DNA of 64,000 nucleotides from assembly GCF_031626875.1 (NCBI RefSeq), contig NZ_JANDMF010000003.1, positions 175,481 through 239,480 on the forward strand. The letters are read 5' to 3'. The position numbers and the translations under genes are program-made. Of this stretch, positions 1 through 8,876 are shown piece by piece. Numbering within the stretch: the stretch's first letter is position 1; each line of letters begins with the position of its first letter. This DNA is from Clostridium sp031626875. Its GTDB lineage: Bacteria; Bacillota; Clostridia; Clostridiales; Clostridiaceae. Below the pieces are notes generated by a model. It saw only the letters and a program-made list of their open reading frames with translations, did no database searches and had not been told where the DNA came from.

Positions 1-62
1 AAGGCTGTGCCCTTATTCAAAAATGGATTCCTTAGTAATTCTTGTCCTTTTAATCTATTCAT
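1..62 (-). CDS. NAD-dependent malic enzyme, N-terminal fragment (runs off window)
   Basis: Only the first 20 codons are inside the window, starting at an ATG at 62 and reading leftward. The visible peptide has LLRNPFLNKGTAF-like spacing, the conserved opening of bacterial malic enzymes (malate to pyruvate plus CO2, NAD(P)H), where an NKGTAF block precedes the first Rossmann segment. A weak AAGG ribosome site lies about nine bases upstream. The catalytic residues are outside the window, so the call rests on this short N-terminal signature alone. It is separated from the next gene to the right by a terminator hairpin at 193-227. Confidence 0.6.
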   Translation of the reverse strand, partial: MNRLKGQELLRNPFLNKGTA

Positions 63-192
63 TTTATAATAACCTTAATCATCTAAAGTTTTAGATAACT
101 TCCTTTCTTTATCTTTATATTTTAATTATAATTCCAAATTTTATTTAATAGAAATATAAATTTGTTATAGTACTATAAATAAAACTTATAAC

Positions 193-227
193 AAAAAACT
201 GCCTCATTTTTATTGAAACAGTTTTTT
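193..227. terminator. Bidirectional intrinsic terminator
   Basis: A 9-bp stem, AAAAAACTG paired with CAGTTTTTT, encloses a 17-base loop and gives a U-tract on either strand. It lies downstream of the leftward MATE gene and probably ends that transcript. Confidence 0.65.
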
Positions 228-312
228 CATTAATGTTTTCTCCTAAATTGAATTCAACAGCAAATACTACATTTATAATTCAAATTCACAATATCACGCT
301 AGTGAATCTATA

Positions 313-1656
313 TCAAGAATTTAATTTATATAATTTTAATTGTTTGCGATGTTTAAAATATGCTGGTATTTCATATAGTAGCATAGCTATCCATCCAATA
401 AAACAACTAAATGCAATTCCTGCAATTCCATAGCTTTTTGCAAGTATATATGAAAAAATCGTTCTAACAGAAATCTGTATAAATGTTGATGCAAGTGTTA
501 TTTTTAAATCTCCCATACCTCTAAAATATCCTTGAAGTCCATTTGTCATAGCAGGTAGAATATAAAATATAGACATGCTTTCTAAATATATTATTCCAAG
601 ATTAATAATTTCTGTACCACTATCTGGTACAAATAACTTCATCAAGCTACTTGACCCTAAATAAATAGGTGCAACTACTATCATCCAATAGATAGATTCT
701 AATATCATCCCTGCATAGAATCCTTTTTTTATACGTTCTCTCTTTTTAGCTCCTCTATTTTGTGCTATAAAAGTAGTTGTAGCATGTGCTATGCTCTGTT
801 CTGGAGTTATCACAAAATCATCTATTCTTGTTACAGCATTGAATGTTGCTATACTATTTACTCCTAATCTATTAACAGAGCCTTGAATTAAGAGTTTTCC
901 AACATAAAGGCAAGTTTGCTGAAGTGCTGTAACCCAACTATAATTAATTGTATCCTTTAAAAGCGACTTATCTACAACTATTTCTGATCTTTTAAACCTT
1001 AATATTGGAATTCTTATATATACATATGTAATACATAGAGTACAAGATACAAACTGCGAAATCACAGTAGCGATACCTGCCCCCATAACACCCATTTTAA
1101 AGACCATTACAAATAGCATGGCCAAAAAAATATTAAGTATAGATGATATCATCAAAAATAAAATTGGAGTTTTAGAGTCTCCCATACTTCTGAGCGTTGA
1201 TGAATATATATTGTAAAGAAATGTGAAAATAAGTCCACAAAAAATTACTTTTAAATACAAATTAGCTTCAGGAATTATTTCACTAGGGGTTTGTGTTATT
1301 ATTAATATAGGTTTTGCTAAGAAAAAACATAATACACTCATAATTAATGTAAAAATTATTCCTACAATCATAGAAGTTGACACTTCTCTCTTTAATTTTT
1401 CTATATCATTAGCACCAAAATATTCACTCATCAAAACAGATGTCCCCATACAAATACCTACTATAAAAAATATAATAATATTCATAACTGGATTTGCAGC
1501 CCCTACAGCTGCTAGAGAGTTTGTCCCAACATAATGCCCAACTATAATAGCATCTACTGCATTATATGTAAGTTGAAACATATTTCCTAAAACCATTGGT
1601 ACTGCAAATGTTATCAAATGCTTTGGTATACTACCATTTGTCATATCTCTTGTCAC
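313..1656 (-). CDS. MATE family multidrug/toxic compound exporter
   Basis: A polytopic membrane protein of about 447 residues with roughly twelve hydrophobic segments. The opening (TRDMTNGSIPKHLITFA followed by VDAIIVG about 30 residues later) is typical of the DinF/NorM branch of MATE antiporters, which expel cationic or lipophilic compounds using an Na+ or H+ gradient. An upstream GTG at 1689 keeps the frame open, but a GGAAGG ribosome site (1665-1670) sits eight bases before the GTG at 1656, and this start restores the usual MATE N-terminus, so I chose it. The gene stands alone between terminators. The substrate cannot be told from sequence. Confidence 0.9.
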   Translation of the reverse strand: MTRDMTNGSIPKHLITFAVPMVLGNMFQLTYNAVDAIIVGHYVGTNSLAAVGAANPVMNIIIFFIVGICMGTSVLMSEYFGANDIEKLKREVSTSMIVGIIFTLIMSVLCFFLAKPILIITQTPSEIIPEANLYLKVIFCGLIFTFLYNIYSSTLRSMGDSKTPILFLMISSILNIFLAMLFVMVFKMGVMGAGIATVISQFVSCTLCITYVYIRIPILRFKRSEIVVDKSLLKDTINYSWVTALQQTCLYVGKLLIQGSVNRLGVNSIATFNAVTRIDDFVITPEQSIAHATTTFIAQNRGAKKRERIKKGFYAGMILESIYWMIVVAPIYLGSSSLMKLFVPDSGTEIINLGIIYLESMSIFYILPAMTNGLQGYFRGMGDLKITLASTFIQISVRTIFSYILAKSYGIAGIAFSCFIGWIAMLLYEIPAYFKHRKQLKLYKLNS

Positions 1657-1776
1657 TATTCTTGCCTTCCTTCTGTTATGAATTAACACAATATATACTA
1701 TATACCATTTAGCCTTATAATTATAGTAAATTATTAAAATTAATATAGAAAGTTGTATTAAAAAGTTAATCTTAAT

Positions 1777-1801
1777 AAAAAAAGGCCCTTAGGCCTTTTT
1801 T
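1777..1801. terminator. Bidirectional terminator overlapping the nucleotidase stop codon
   Basis: The stem AAAAAAAGGCC / GGCCTTTTTT with a 4-base loop gives runs of T on both strands. It overlaps the stop codon of the leftward nucleotidase gene. Confidence 0.8.
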
Positions 1802-4800
1802 AAACTGTTTTCTTCTTCTTGTTAATAATTATAGTGCTTGCAGCAATTGCCATCAGTCCAAGAAGTGCAAATATTTCTATTTCTTTTGAATCTCCAGTTT
1901 TAACTAGTTTTGATAAAATATTAGTTGAATCTTTCTGGTCCTGATCCCCTAAAGGTGTAGCTCCAGGATTTGCAGGTTGTGGCTTAGGATCAATAGTAGT
2001 ATCATCACCAGCTATTAATAAATTATAATCATAAGTTGGAATACCGTTAGTCTTCCATGAATCTTGTATAGAATCTCTCATAACTATATTTGTATTTACA
2101 ATATCCTTAGCTCCAGAAAAATCATATCCATCTCCACCTGTTAACATGAAATCATTTATTGCTACTGAATAATACTTATCCATATCAATCTTAGTTCCAT
2201 CAGCTAATCTAATAGATGTAACTTTATTTGTATCTTTTTCATACCAAACTTTAATTCCTGAATATTGTCCCCATGCTATGTCTTTAGGTGAGATCCCATG
2301 TTCGATAACTTTAAACAAATCTGATCCTTTAAGGTTTAAAGTAACTATAGTATTATCAAAAGGTAATATTTCATACATATCTCCAACAGTAACATCACCT
2401 TTTTCAAGACTTCTCCTTATTCCTCCACCATTAATTATTGCAACTTGAGTGTTTGCTATCTTTCTTATTGATTCAGACACCGTTACTCCAAGTGGTGTTA
2501 GATCAGAATTTTTATCATCATGGCTTAATCTTTCTTGTAATGTTGTGACTTTTTGGTTAAATATAGGTTTCAATTCTTCTTCTTGTTCTGATATTATTTT
2601 TGCAACATTTTCATCAACTGGTAATGTTGCCTCTATACCTTTAAATTGCTTTGTTTCTGTTTCAAGACTTAATAGTTTGTTAGTATCATCAAATTTGAAT
2701 GATAATTTAGACAATCCTCTTCCATTGTATCCAGCTTGAACTATTGGAATTCCATTTACTTTACCATTAACAAAGTTATGACTATGAGCTGAAATTATTC
2801 CATCTAAACCTGTTACTTTTCTTGCTATATCAGCAGCTTCACCTGTAACTTCTCCAGTACTACTATCTTGAATAGACCCACAATGTGTTAAGGCAATTAC
2901 AGCATTTGCTCCCTCAGCTTTAACCATTGGTATATATTTATTTAAAGTTTCCGCTGGATCTAAAAACTCTATTCCTTCAACATTACTTGCTTTTGTTGAT
3001 GTTAATGTTTCTGGTGTAGCAATGCCTATAAATGCAATTTTAACACCATTTCTTTCAACAATCTTATAAGGCTTAACAGATTCAACCACACTTCCACCAT
3101 TTTTATAAACCATATTAGCTGCTAAGAATGGAAAACCACCTTCATCTGACCATTTCTTTAAATTTTCTCTTCCCCAATCAAATTCATGATTTCCAACTGC
3201 TGAGGCTTCAAGTCCAATTGCTTTTAGCATTTCATTTACAGGCTCACCTTCTTTTAAATTTGAAATTGCAGTTCCTTGATATAAATCTCCTGCTGAAACT
3301 GGTATAACACCATATCTATCATTTGATTTAGCCCTATATTCATTTATAACTCCAGCAAGCTTTGCAGCTCCAACATTTTTGCCCGATTCAAGTACGTTTC
3401 CATGAAAATCATTAAAAGTTAAAACATCAATAACTTTTGGATTTAAAGATTTCAACTTATTTACTTCATCTGTCAATCCCTTTGAATTTAACTGTTCAAT
3501 AACAGAATTATAAGTTAAAGGTTCTACTATAATTCCATTATTAACATTTGCAGTTATGATTCCATCATTAATTAACTTAACAATTTCTAATCTTAATTGG
3601 TCATTATATTTAACGCCTGTAATTTTCCAGTTGTTGTCAATATTTCTTGATATAGTACCACCTTTAAAATCCTTTATATAAGTTGCTATCATGTCTCTTA
3701 AATCAGAAAGTGAATCATTACTAGAATCATATACTTTTTCATACTCACCTTTATCAAAAATTGAAGTTAAATTAGTATTATATCTATAATCACATACTGT
3801 TAAATATAGTTCATCACTATCAGAAACAGATTTACCGTCTGAAAATGTTAAATTTTCTATTCTTTTTCCTACTGGCTTTGAAATATTTACGTCATACTTA
3901 ACACCACTTAAAGTATCATACAAATAGATTGGAAATTTTGAATTAAATGATATATTTAAATCTCCATCTTTAAATGTGTTAAAGAAATTTGCTGTCCACT
4001 CCAAATATTTCTTTAATTGTTTACCATCAGTTTTTACTGTGCATAATTTATTATCATATTTATATACATTAGCTAAATTTGATTTTGATATTTCTCCACT
4101 TTTAAGGTTAGCAACATCTGATAAAAGTGCTGCTCCGGCCACATAATGACCCTTACTAGTATCTATTCCCTTAGATTGTAACTGCTTATTACTATAATAT
4201 AGTTGAACTTCATTTATCAAATCAGTTACCCCTTGATCACTTACAACAGATTGTGGAATTCCTTCAACTTCATTTTTGGCAGCTAAATCGTCTCCAACTA
4301 ATTCTCCAATCTTAGTTTTTCCATCAGCTAAAGCTTCTTCATCATATTTTTTTAATGCCTGATTTAGTGATTCATCTTGTGGTGATGTTTTTTCAAGTTT
4401 AATAAGACTTGCATTCTTATTTACAACTTTATATCCATCACTTGTTTTCTCAACATCTAATTCAACTTTAGAAACTTCTGCACCAAGATACTTAGGTTGT
4501 GTTATTAATACTCCATTTACTATTTGTTCTTTTACACTAACATGAGTATGGCCTGCAACTATCATAGATACATCAGGATTCAAATTAGCTATATCAGTAG
4601 CACTATCTCCATTACCATATTCATTATTTATTCCCATGTGAGCTGTAACCACAAATACATCTGCTGCTTTATTGTTCTTTAATTCTCCTATAACTTTTTT
4701 AACTTCTTCTGCTGGATTTCTAGGCTCATACCCTTGAAGTCTTGGTCCATCCCATTTGGTTATATTATTTGTAACAACTCCAATAACAGCTACTTTTACT

Positions 4801-5351
4801 CCATTAAATTCTTTTATTGTATATGGTTTAAATACTCTTTGCCCATCTTTGTAAAGATTTGCACAAAGTACTGGAGTTCCTCCTTTTTCAGACTGACTTG
4901 CTACTGTTTGCAAAATATTCATGCCATAATTAAATTCATGATTTCCTAAAGAAAAACTATCATACTTTATGGTATTAAGTCCTAAAATCATAGGATCTAT
5001 GTTATTTTTCAAATAATCTTCTTTTAGAAATAATTGATTGTAATTACCTTGTATAGTGTCTCCATTATCTACAACTAAGGTATTAGGATTTTTTTCTCTT
5101 TCTTCCTTTATTACAGTTGCAACCTGATTAAGTCCACCTGCTGCAATTGAATTAAGAGCATAATCATAATTTTTAAATTTTCCATGTAAATCTGTAGTAG
5201 CTAACACTTGAATTTTGGTAATATCAGAAACAGTTTGATTTATTTCCTTATCAACCTTTTCTGATGCATTTACTCCATAACCTTGGGTTAGAAAACTTAT
5301 CCCTAAAGTTAATGTGGTAATAATTGAAATTATTTTTTTTCTTTTAAACAA
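1800..5351 (-). CDS. Surface-anchored tandem 5'-nucleotidase / cyclic-nucleotide phosphodiesterase
   Basis: A 1183-residue secreted enzyme with a signal peptide and two complete metallophosphatase-nucleotidase units. Unit 1 has TTDLHGKF (about residue 53), NGDTIQG, GNHEFNYG (about 135) and GHTH, as in CpdB-type 2',3'-cyclic phosphodiesterases. Unit 2 has TFNDFHGN (about 645), AGDLYQG, GNHEFDWG (about 720), AHSHN and NGGGIR, as in NadN/UshA-type 5'-nucleotidases. Such enzymes strip phosphate from extracellular nucleotides. The C-terminus is a cell-wall sorting signal (LVKTGD, hydrophobic stretch, KKKK), but with Val in place of Pro. The start is TTG with an AGGGGGG ribosome site. It is a single-gene unit. 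Confidence 0.93.
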   Translation of the reverse strand: MFKRKKIISIITTLTLGISFLTQGYGVNASEKVDKEINQTVSDITKIQVLATTDLHGKFKNYDYALNSIAAGGLNQVATVIKEEREKNPNTLVVDNGDTIQGNYNQLFLKEDYLKNNIDPMILGLNTIKYDSFSLGNHEFNYGMNILQTVASQSEKGGTPVLCANLYKDGQRVFKPYTIKEFNGVKVAVIGVVTNNITKWDGPRLQGYEPRNPAEEVKKVIGELKNNKAADVFVVTAHMGINNEYGNGDSATDIANLNPDVSMIVAGHTHVSVKEQIVNGVLITQPKYLGAEVSKVELDVEKTSDGYKVVNKNASLIKLEKTSPQDESLNQALKKYDEEALADGKTKIGELVGDDLAAKNEVEGIPQSVVSDQGVTDLINEVQLYYSNKQLQSKGIDTSKGHYVAGAALLSDVANLKSGEISKSNLANVYKYDNKLCTVKTDGKQLKKYLEWTANFFNTFKDGDLNISFNSKFPIYLYDTLSGVKYDVNISKPVGKRIENLTFSDGKSVSDSDELYLTVCDYRYNTNLTSIFDKGEYEKVYDSSNDSLSDLRDMIATYIKDFKGGTISRNIDNNWKITGVKYNDQLRLEIVKLINDGIITANVNNGIIVEPLTYNSVIEQLNSKGLTDEVNKLKSLNPKVIDVLTFNDFHGNVLESGKNVGAAKLAGVINEYRAKSNDRYGVIPVSAGDLYQGTAISNLKEGEPVNEMLKAIGLEASAVGNHEFDWGRENLKKWSDEGGFPFLAANMVYKNGGSVVESVKPYKIVERNGVKIAFIGIATPETLTSTKASNVEGIEFLDPAETLNKYIPMVKAEGANAVIALTHCGSIQDSSTGEVTGEAADIARKVTGLDGIISAHSHNFVNGKVNGIPIVQAGYNGRGLSKLSFKFDDTNKLLSLETETKQFKGIEATLPVDENVAKIISEQEEELKPIFNQKVTTLQERLSHDDKNSDLTPLGVTVSESIRKIANTQVAIINGGGIRRSLEKGDVTVGDMYEILPFDNTIVTLNLKGSDLFKVIEHGISPKDIAWGQYSGIKVWYEKDTNKVTSIRLADGTKIDMDKYYSVAINDFMLTGGDGYDFSGAKDIVNTNIVMRDSIQDSWKTNGIPTYDYNLLIAGDDTTIDPKPQPANPGATPLGDQDQKDSTNILSKLVKTGDSKEIEIFALLGLMAIAASTIIINKKKKTV

Positions 5352-5618
5352 TATTTTACCCCCCTGTAAGTATTATAAATATACGAATTTATAATACTAT
5401 ATATATAATTGAATTTATAGTATTCTTAAACTATTTTTACATAAATTTAGCATTGTAACAATACTTGTTAACAATATTTTTCAAGTTAATGTGAATAACT
5501 TTTTTTATTAGTTTTAAATACAAATTATTTTTAGAATATTAATATAAGAAATATTATTACTTTCTTATTATTGGTTACAATCTGGATAATAAAATAAAAG
5601 CTAACGAAAATAGAATAA

Positions 5619-5646
5619 CAAAAAAAGCTATGATTTCTCATAACTT
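5619..5646 (-). terminator. msrA terminator
   Basis: On the minus strand the stem AAGTTATGA / TCATAGCTT (one G-U pair, GAAA loop) is followed by seven T, about 12 bases after the msrA stop codon. Confidence 0.75.
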
Positions 5647-5657
5647 CTTATTTTTCA

Positions 5658-6131
5658 TCAACTAAATTTTATATGACAATATCCATTAGGATTCTTTTTT
5701 AAATAATCTTGATGATGTTCTTCTGCAGGATAATATTTTTCAAGTGGTTTTATTTCTGTAACTATTGGTTTATCATATTTTTCTTGCAATTTATTTTTGC
5801 TCTTAGTTATTATTTCTAAATCAGATTTATCTAGATAATAAATTCCACTTCTATATTGATTTCCTACATCGCCACCTTGTTTATCAACAGTTGTTGGATC
5901 TATTACACTCCAAAATTTATCTAACAATAAATTTAATGATACTACATTTTCATCATAAGTTATATAACATACTTCCACAAAATAAGTATCATTTTTACAC
6001 ACCTCTTCATATGTTGGATTTTCAGTATTTCCATTTGCATAACCAACCTCAGTTTTTATAACTCCAGGTATCATAGCAAAAAACTTCTCTACTCCCCAAA
6101 AGCAACCTCCACCCAAAATTATTTTTTTCAT
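5658..6131 (-). CDS. msrA: Peptide-methionine (S)-S-oxide reductase
   Basis: A 157-residue protein of the usual MsrA length. The GGGCFWGVEKFF motif near residue 8 carries the catalytic Cys, and YHQDYL-type residues appear in the EEHHQDYLKKNP block near the C-terminus. It reduces the S-epimer of methionine sulfoxide in proteins and so repairs oxidative damage in the cytoplasm. A strong GGGAGG ribosome site precedes the ATG. There is no MsrB domain fused or adjacent, so the R-epimer enzyme, if present, is elsewhere. The gene is monocistronic. Confidence 0.97.
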   Translation of the reverse strand: MKKIILGGGCFWGVEKFFAMIPGVIKTEVGYANGNTENPTYEEVCKNDTYFVEVCYITYDENVVSLNLLLDKFWSVIDPTTVDKQGGDVGNQYRSGIYYLDKSDLEIITKSKNKLQEKYDKPIVTEIKPLEKYYPAEEHHQDYLKKNPNGYCHIKFS

Positions 6132-6283
6132 AATCTTCCCTCCCTATCTCTTGTAAAAAATCTATCATTTAAAGTACTTAGTTTATATTACCACTTGATA
6201 TTACTATAGTCCATAGATAATAATAAAAACATAAATATATACATATATGTTTTATAGAATTTAATATATATTTTTAAATTTTA

Positions 6284-6312
6284 TACATAATTAGTTTTTT
6301 TATGGTTATAAT
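6284..6312 (+). promoter_or_regulatory. Promoter for the stand-alone small RNA
   Basis: A perfect TATAAT (6307-6312) lies seven bases before the first paired base of the RNA at 6319. The -35 is poor (TACATA at 6284-6289 with 17-bp spacing). There is no coding sequence between this promoter and the terminator at 6420-6457. Confidence 0.5.
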
Positions 6313-6318
6313 AAAGTT

Positions 6319-6457
6319 GTGAGATAAAGCGATACGTATTTTCGCTTCTAGTAGATTTTAGGGCATCAGAATCGTTGTAATAAACGATATAGGTAAAACT
6401 AAAACTCTATTTACTCACTAAGGGTTCATACCAATTAAGGTATGAACCCTTTATTTT
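6319..6457 (+). ncRNA. Candidate structured small RNA of unknown class
   Basis: About 140 bases with no plausible ORF. A closing helix pairs GTGAG-TAAA (6319-6328, one bulge) with TTTACTCAC (6410-6418). Inside are two hairpins: AAGCGA/TCGCTT (6327-6347) and ATCGTT/AACGAT (6371-6388, six-base loop). An intrinsic terminator follows immediately at 6420-6457, with its T-run only on the plus strand, so the transcript runs rightward and ends before the convergent leftward gene. With its own -10 it looks like an independent sRNA rather than a leader. I do not recognise the class; it is not a riboswitch fold I know. Confidence 0.55.
6420..6457 (+). terminator. Terminator of the small RNA
   Basis: A 13-bp perfect stem AAGGGTTCATACC / GGTATGAACCCTT with a 6-base loop is followed by TTTATTTT on the plus strand. 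The minus strand has no T-run after the stem, which sets the direction. Confidence 0.85.
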
Positions 6458-6467
6458 ATAAGTATAT

Positions 6468-7238
6468 TTAATATGGATATACATATGGTGTTTTAGGCGC
6501 ATCAACCTTTTCCATTTTTTTAATCTTCACCATTACATCATTATTATCTGGAGATTTTTCTATTGTTCCATTAACTTTTAGCCATGTATCAAGTTCATAC
6601 TTAATAGTTTCTTCACTTTCACATAGCAAGCCAACCATTTGCATATCAGCTGTGCAACATACCATCATATTACGAACCAATGCAAATTGTTTTTCATTCA
6701 TGCCCTGTTCTTTATATACAAATCCTACAATTTCAATATCTTTATTGACATAATTATCAATATTATTTTCAACTTCAGTTAGGAAATTAACATAGTTTTT
6801 ATCTGTAATTTTTATTTTCCCATTTTCATCTAAATATACCTTTCTCTCATCATCACTATTATTATTTATATTAATGGCATCATTTATCTTATTATCTTGT
6901 GTAGATTTTGTATTATCAGACTTATCTTCTAAAAAACTTGAATTATTGGAAGCTGCTCCATTGTTACTATTGGGTTTCATACCTAACATCATAAGAAATG
7001 GGATTATAAAAACAATGTAATTTCTCATCTTCCTTTTTACAGTTTTAGCTTTTAAAATATCAAATGCTAAAAATAAAACTATAAACATCATAGCTACAAT
7101 ACTTACTTTAGCAAATGGTACTATTCTTGGATGAACATATAATGTAATAGTATCATTTTTCACAAGGATAAAATAAAAAAGAGAAAAACCTAATAAAATC
7201 AATAGCTTAAACATTACTTCAAAATTAACTTTTTTCAT
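6468..7238 (-). CDS. TIGR03943-family membrane protein, partner of DUF318 permease
   Basis: A 256-residue protein with three N-terminal membrane segments (roughly residues 8-27, 37-62 and 72-88), an Asn/Ser-rich linker, and an extracytoplasmic C-terminal domain with CC (MMVCCTADMQ) and a conserved WLKVNGTI block. This is the architecture of the TIGR03943 family, the small subunit that is usually encoded next to a DUF318/ArsP-type permease (the SMU_746c/747c-type pair of Streptococcus mutans). It is the last gene of the operon, 22 bases after the permease fusion, and probably works with it in the membrane. The substrate is unproven. Confidence 0.85.
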   Translation of the reverse strand: MKKVNFEVMFKLLILLGFSLFYFILVKNDTITLYVHPRIVPFAKVSIVAMMFIVLFLAFDILKAKTVKRKMRNYIVFIIPFLMMLGMKPNSNNGAASNNSSFLEDKSDNTKSTQDNKINDAININNNSDDERKVYLDENGKIKITDKNYVNFLTEVENNIDNYVNKDIEIVGFVYKEQGMNEKQFALVRNMMVCCTADMQMVGLLCESEETIKYELDTWLKVNGTIEKSPDNNDVMVKIKKMEKVDAPKTPYVYPY

Positions 7239-7260
7239 ACTTAAATCAACTCCATATATT

Positions 7261-8856
7261 TTATAAAGGCACTATCATTAATAATATAAAGGAAACAAAA
7301 ACAATTAAGGATAATAATTTAATTACAAATGATTTTTTAAAACTACCAAGCAACATCATAGTATTTTTTATATCTATCATTGGTCCAAGTACTAAAAAAC
7401 CTAATACTGATCCCTTTGAAAATTGATTTAAAAATCCTTTTGCAATAAAAGCATCTGAAGTTGAACATACAGAAAATACAAATGCAAATGCCATCATAAG
7501 AATCAATGAAGGTATCTTTCCTTCTGGAATAAATGTTATTACTTTTTGTCCAATTAAAGTTTGAACACTTGCAGATGCTAAAGCTCCAACAATCATATAT
7601 TTACCTACATTTATAAATTCATCTCCTGTAAGCAAGAAAACTCCTTTAATCTTTATAAAAATATTAGTACTTGATGCATATTCTCCACTGCAAAGGTCAC
7701 ATTGACAATTTATTATATAATCATTAACAACTTCCTTTGATGAGTATCTGTTCATAATCAATCCAACAATAATTGAAATTATAATACCTAAAACTAATCT
7801 ATATACTACTATATATTTCATATCAGGAAAGGCATACAAGGTAGAGATGATTGCAATTGGATTTACTATAGGAGCTGATAACATAAACGTAATAGCAACA
7901 GATAAAGGCAATCCCTTTTTTAAAAAACCTCTTGCCACAGGAATAGTTCCACAATCACACACTGGAAATAAAATTCCTGAAAAAGCTGCTACTATATTTG
8001 CCATTATTTTATTACGTGGAAATATCTTTGCTAAAGTATTTTCAGAAATAAATATTTGAATTATAGATGATAAAAAGGCTCCAATAAGTATAAAAGGTAA
8101 AGTTTCAATTAAAATCCCCATAAATATTTTATTAAATGAGTCAAACCAATTTTTATCTAGATAATTATTGCCAAAGTCACTTATAAGAGGAAAAAATAAA
8201 CCTACACAAAAAAATGCTGTAAATCCTAAAATAACTAACAATATCTCCTTATTACCTACTTTTTCTTCTCCTGAATTCAAACATAGTTTTCTCTTTCTTA
8301 TAGATTTTTCTTCTGAATCAATAGTTGGAAATTCATGAATTTTAGCAACTTCATTTATTTGCCTAATATTCCTTTTTATATTTTGAATAGTATCCTTGTT
8401 TATATTATTATCATTATTAAGTATTATTATGTCACTATTTACTATATGTTCTCTAATCTTATTTGCCATATTTAGAAGATACATATTAGCTGTTCTCATA
8501 TCTATTGTTGTTATAATTTTATGAATTTTACACATTCTTTCTAGATAAGGATCATTAAATCCTTGAAGAAATTTCTCTGTATTTCCCATGCCATTATACT
8601 CTATAATTATTCTATCTGGAGTATACTTTGAAATTATCTCTTTTAAACAGGATTTATTAAATGGTTCATCAATTTTTCTTTCTATTAATATGATTTTATC
8701 TCTACTTTTCTCATCCTTAATTATTATTTTTCCTAATTCATATTGGAGAATAACAACTGTTTCATCTTTTAGTTCACCATTTTCTATGAAAGATTTTATT
8801 AATGTAGTTTTTCCTGATCCAAGAAACCCAAATAGTATATCAACTTTAATCTTCAT
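7261..8856 (-). CDS. Fusion: degenerate COG0523 GTPase domain + DUF318 permease
   Basis: A 531-residue two-part protein. Residues 1 to about 190 resemble a CobW/COG0523 GTPase: P-loop GFLGSGKTT at 10-18, IIEYNGMG in place of the usual IIEPSG, and a degenerate NNDNN base-recognition motif. The GCxCC metal-binding motif expected after the P-loop strand is missing. From about residue 205 there are eight or more membrane segments with the FPVCDCGTIPVARG motif (about 295) and SAPIVNPIA, typical of DUF318/ArsP_1 permeases. It sits between an intact COG0523 gene (20 bases upstream) and the TIGR03943 partner. A metal or metalloid transporter gated by nucleotide binding is an inference. Confidence 0.85.
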   Translation of the reverse strand: MKIKVDILFGFLGSGKTTLIKSFIENGELKDETVVILQYELGKIIIKDEKSRDKIILIERKIDEPFNKSCLKEIISKYTPDRIIIEYNGMGNTEKFLQGFNDPYLERMCKIHKIITTIDMRTANMYLLNMANKIREHIVNSDIIILNNDNNINKDTIQNIKRNIRQINEVAKIHEFPTIDSEEKSIRKRKLCLNSGEEKVGNKEILLVILGFTAFFCVGLFFPLISDFGNNYLDKNWFDSFNKIFMGILIETLPFILIGAFLSSIIQIFISENTLAKIFPRNKIMANIVAAFSGILFPVCDCGTIPVARGFLKKGLPLSVAITFMLSAPIVNPIAIISTLYAFPDMKYIVVYRLVLGIIISIIVGLIMNRYSSKEVVNDYIINCQCDLCSGEYASSTNIFIKIKGVFLLTGDEFINVGKYMIVGALASASVQTLIGQKVITFIPEGKIPSLILMMAFAFVFSVCSTSDAFIAKGFLNQFSKGSVLGFLVLGPMIDIKNTMMLLGSFKKSFVIKLLSLIVFVSFILLMIVPL

Positions 8857-8876
8857 ACCTGTCCCCTTTATTATAA

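Noticed and set aside
283..306. ATTCAC / GTGAAT hairpin near the MATE stop codon
   Set aside because: The stem is short with a large loop and no T-run; the hairpin at 193-227 is the better terminator.
6319..6457. Known riboswitch classes for the small RNA
   Set aside because: I compared it by eye with purine, SAM, c-di-GMP, fluoride, preQ1, THF, ZTP and guanidine motifs and saw none of their conserved core bases.
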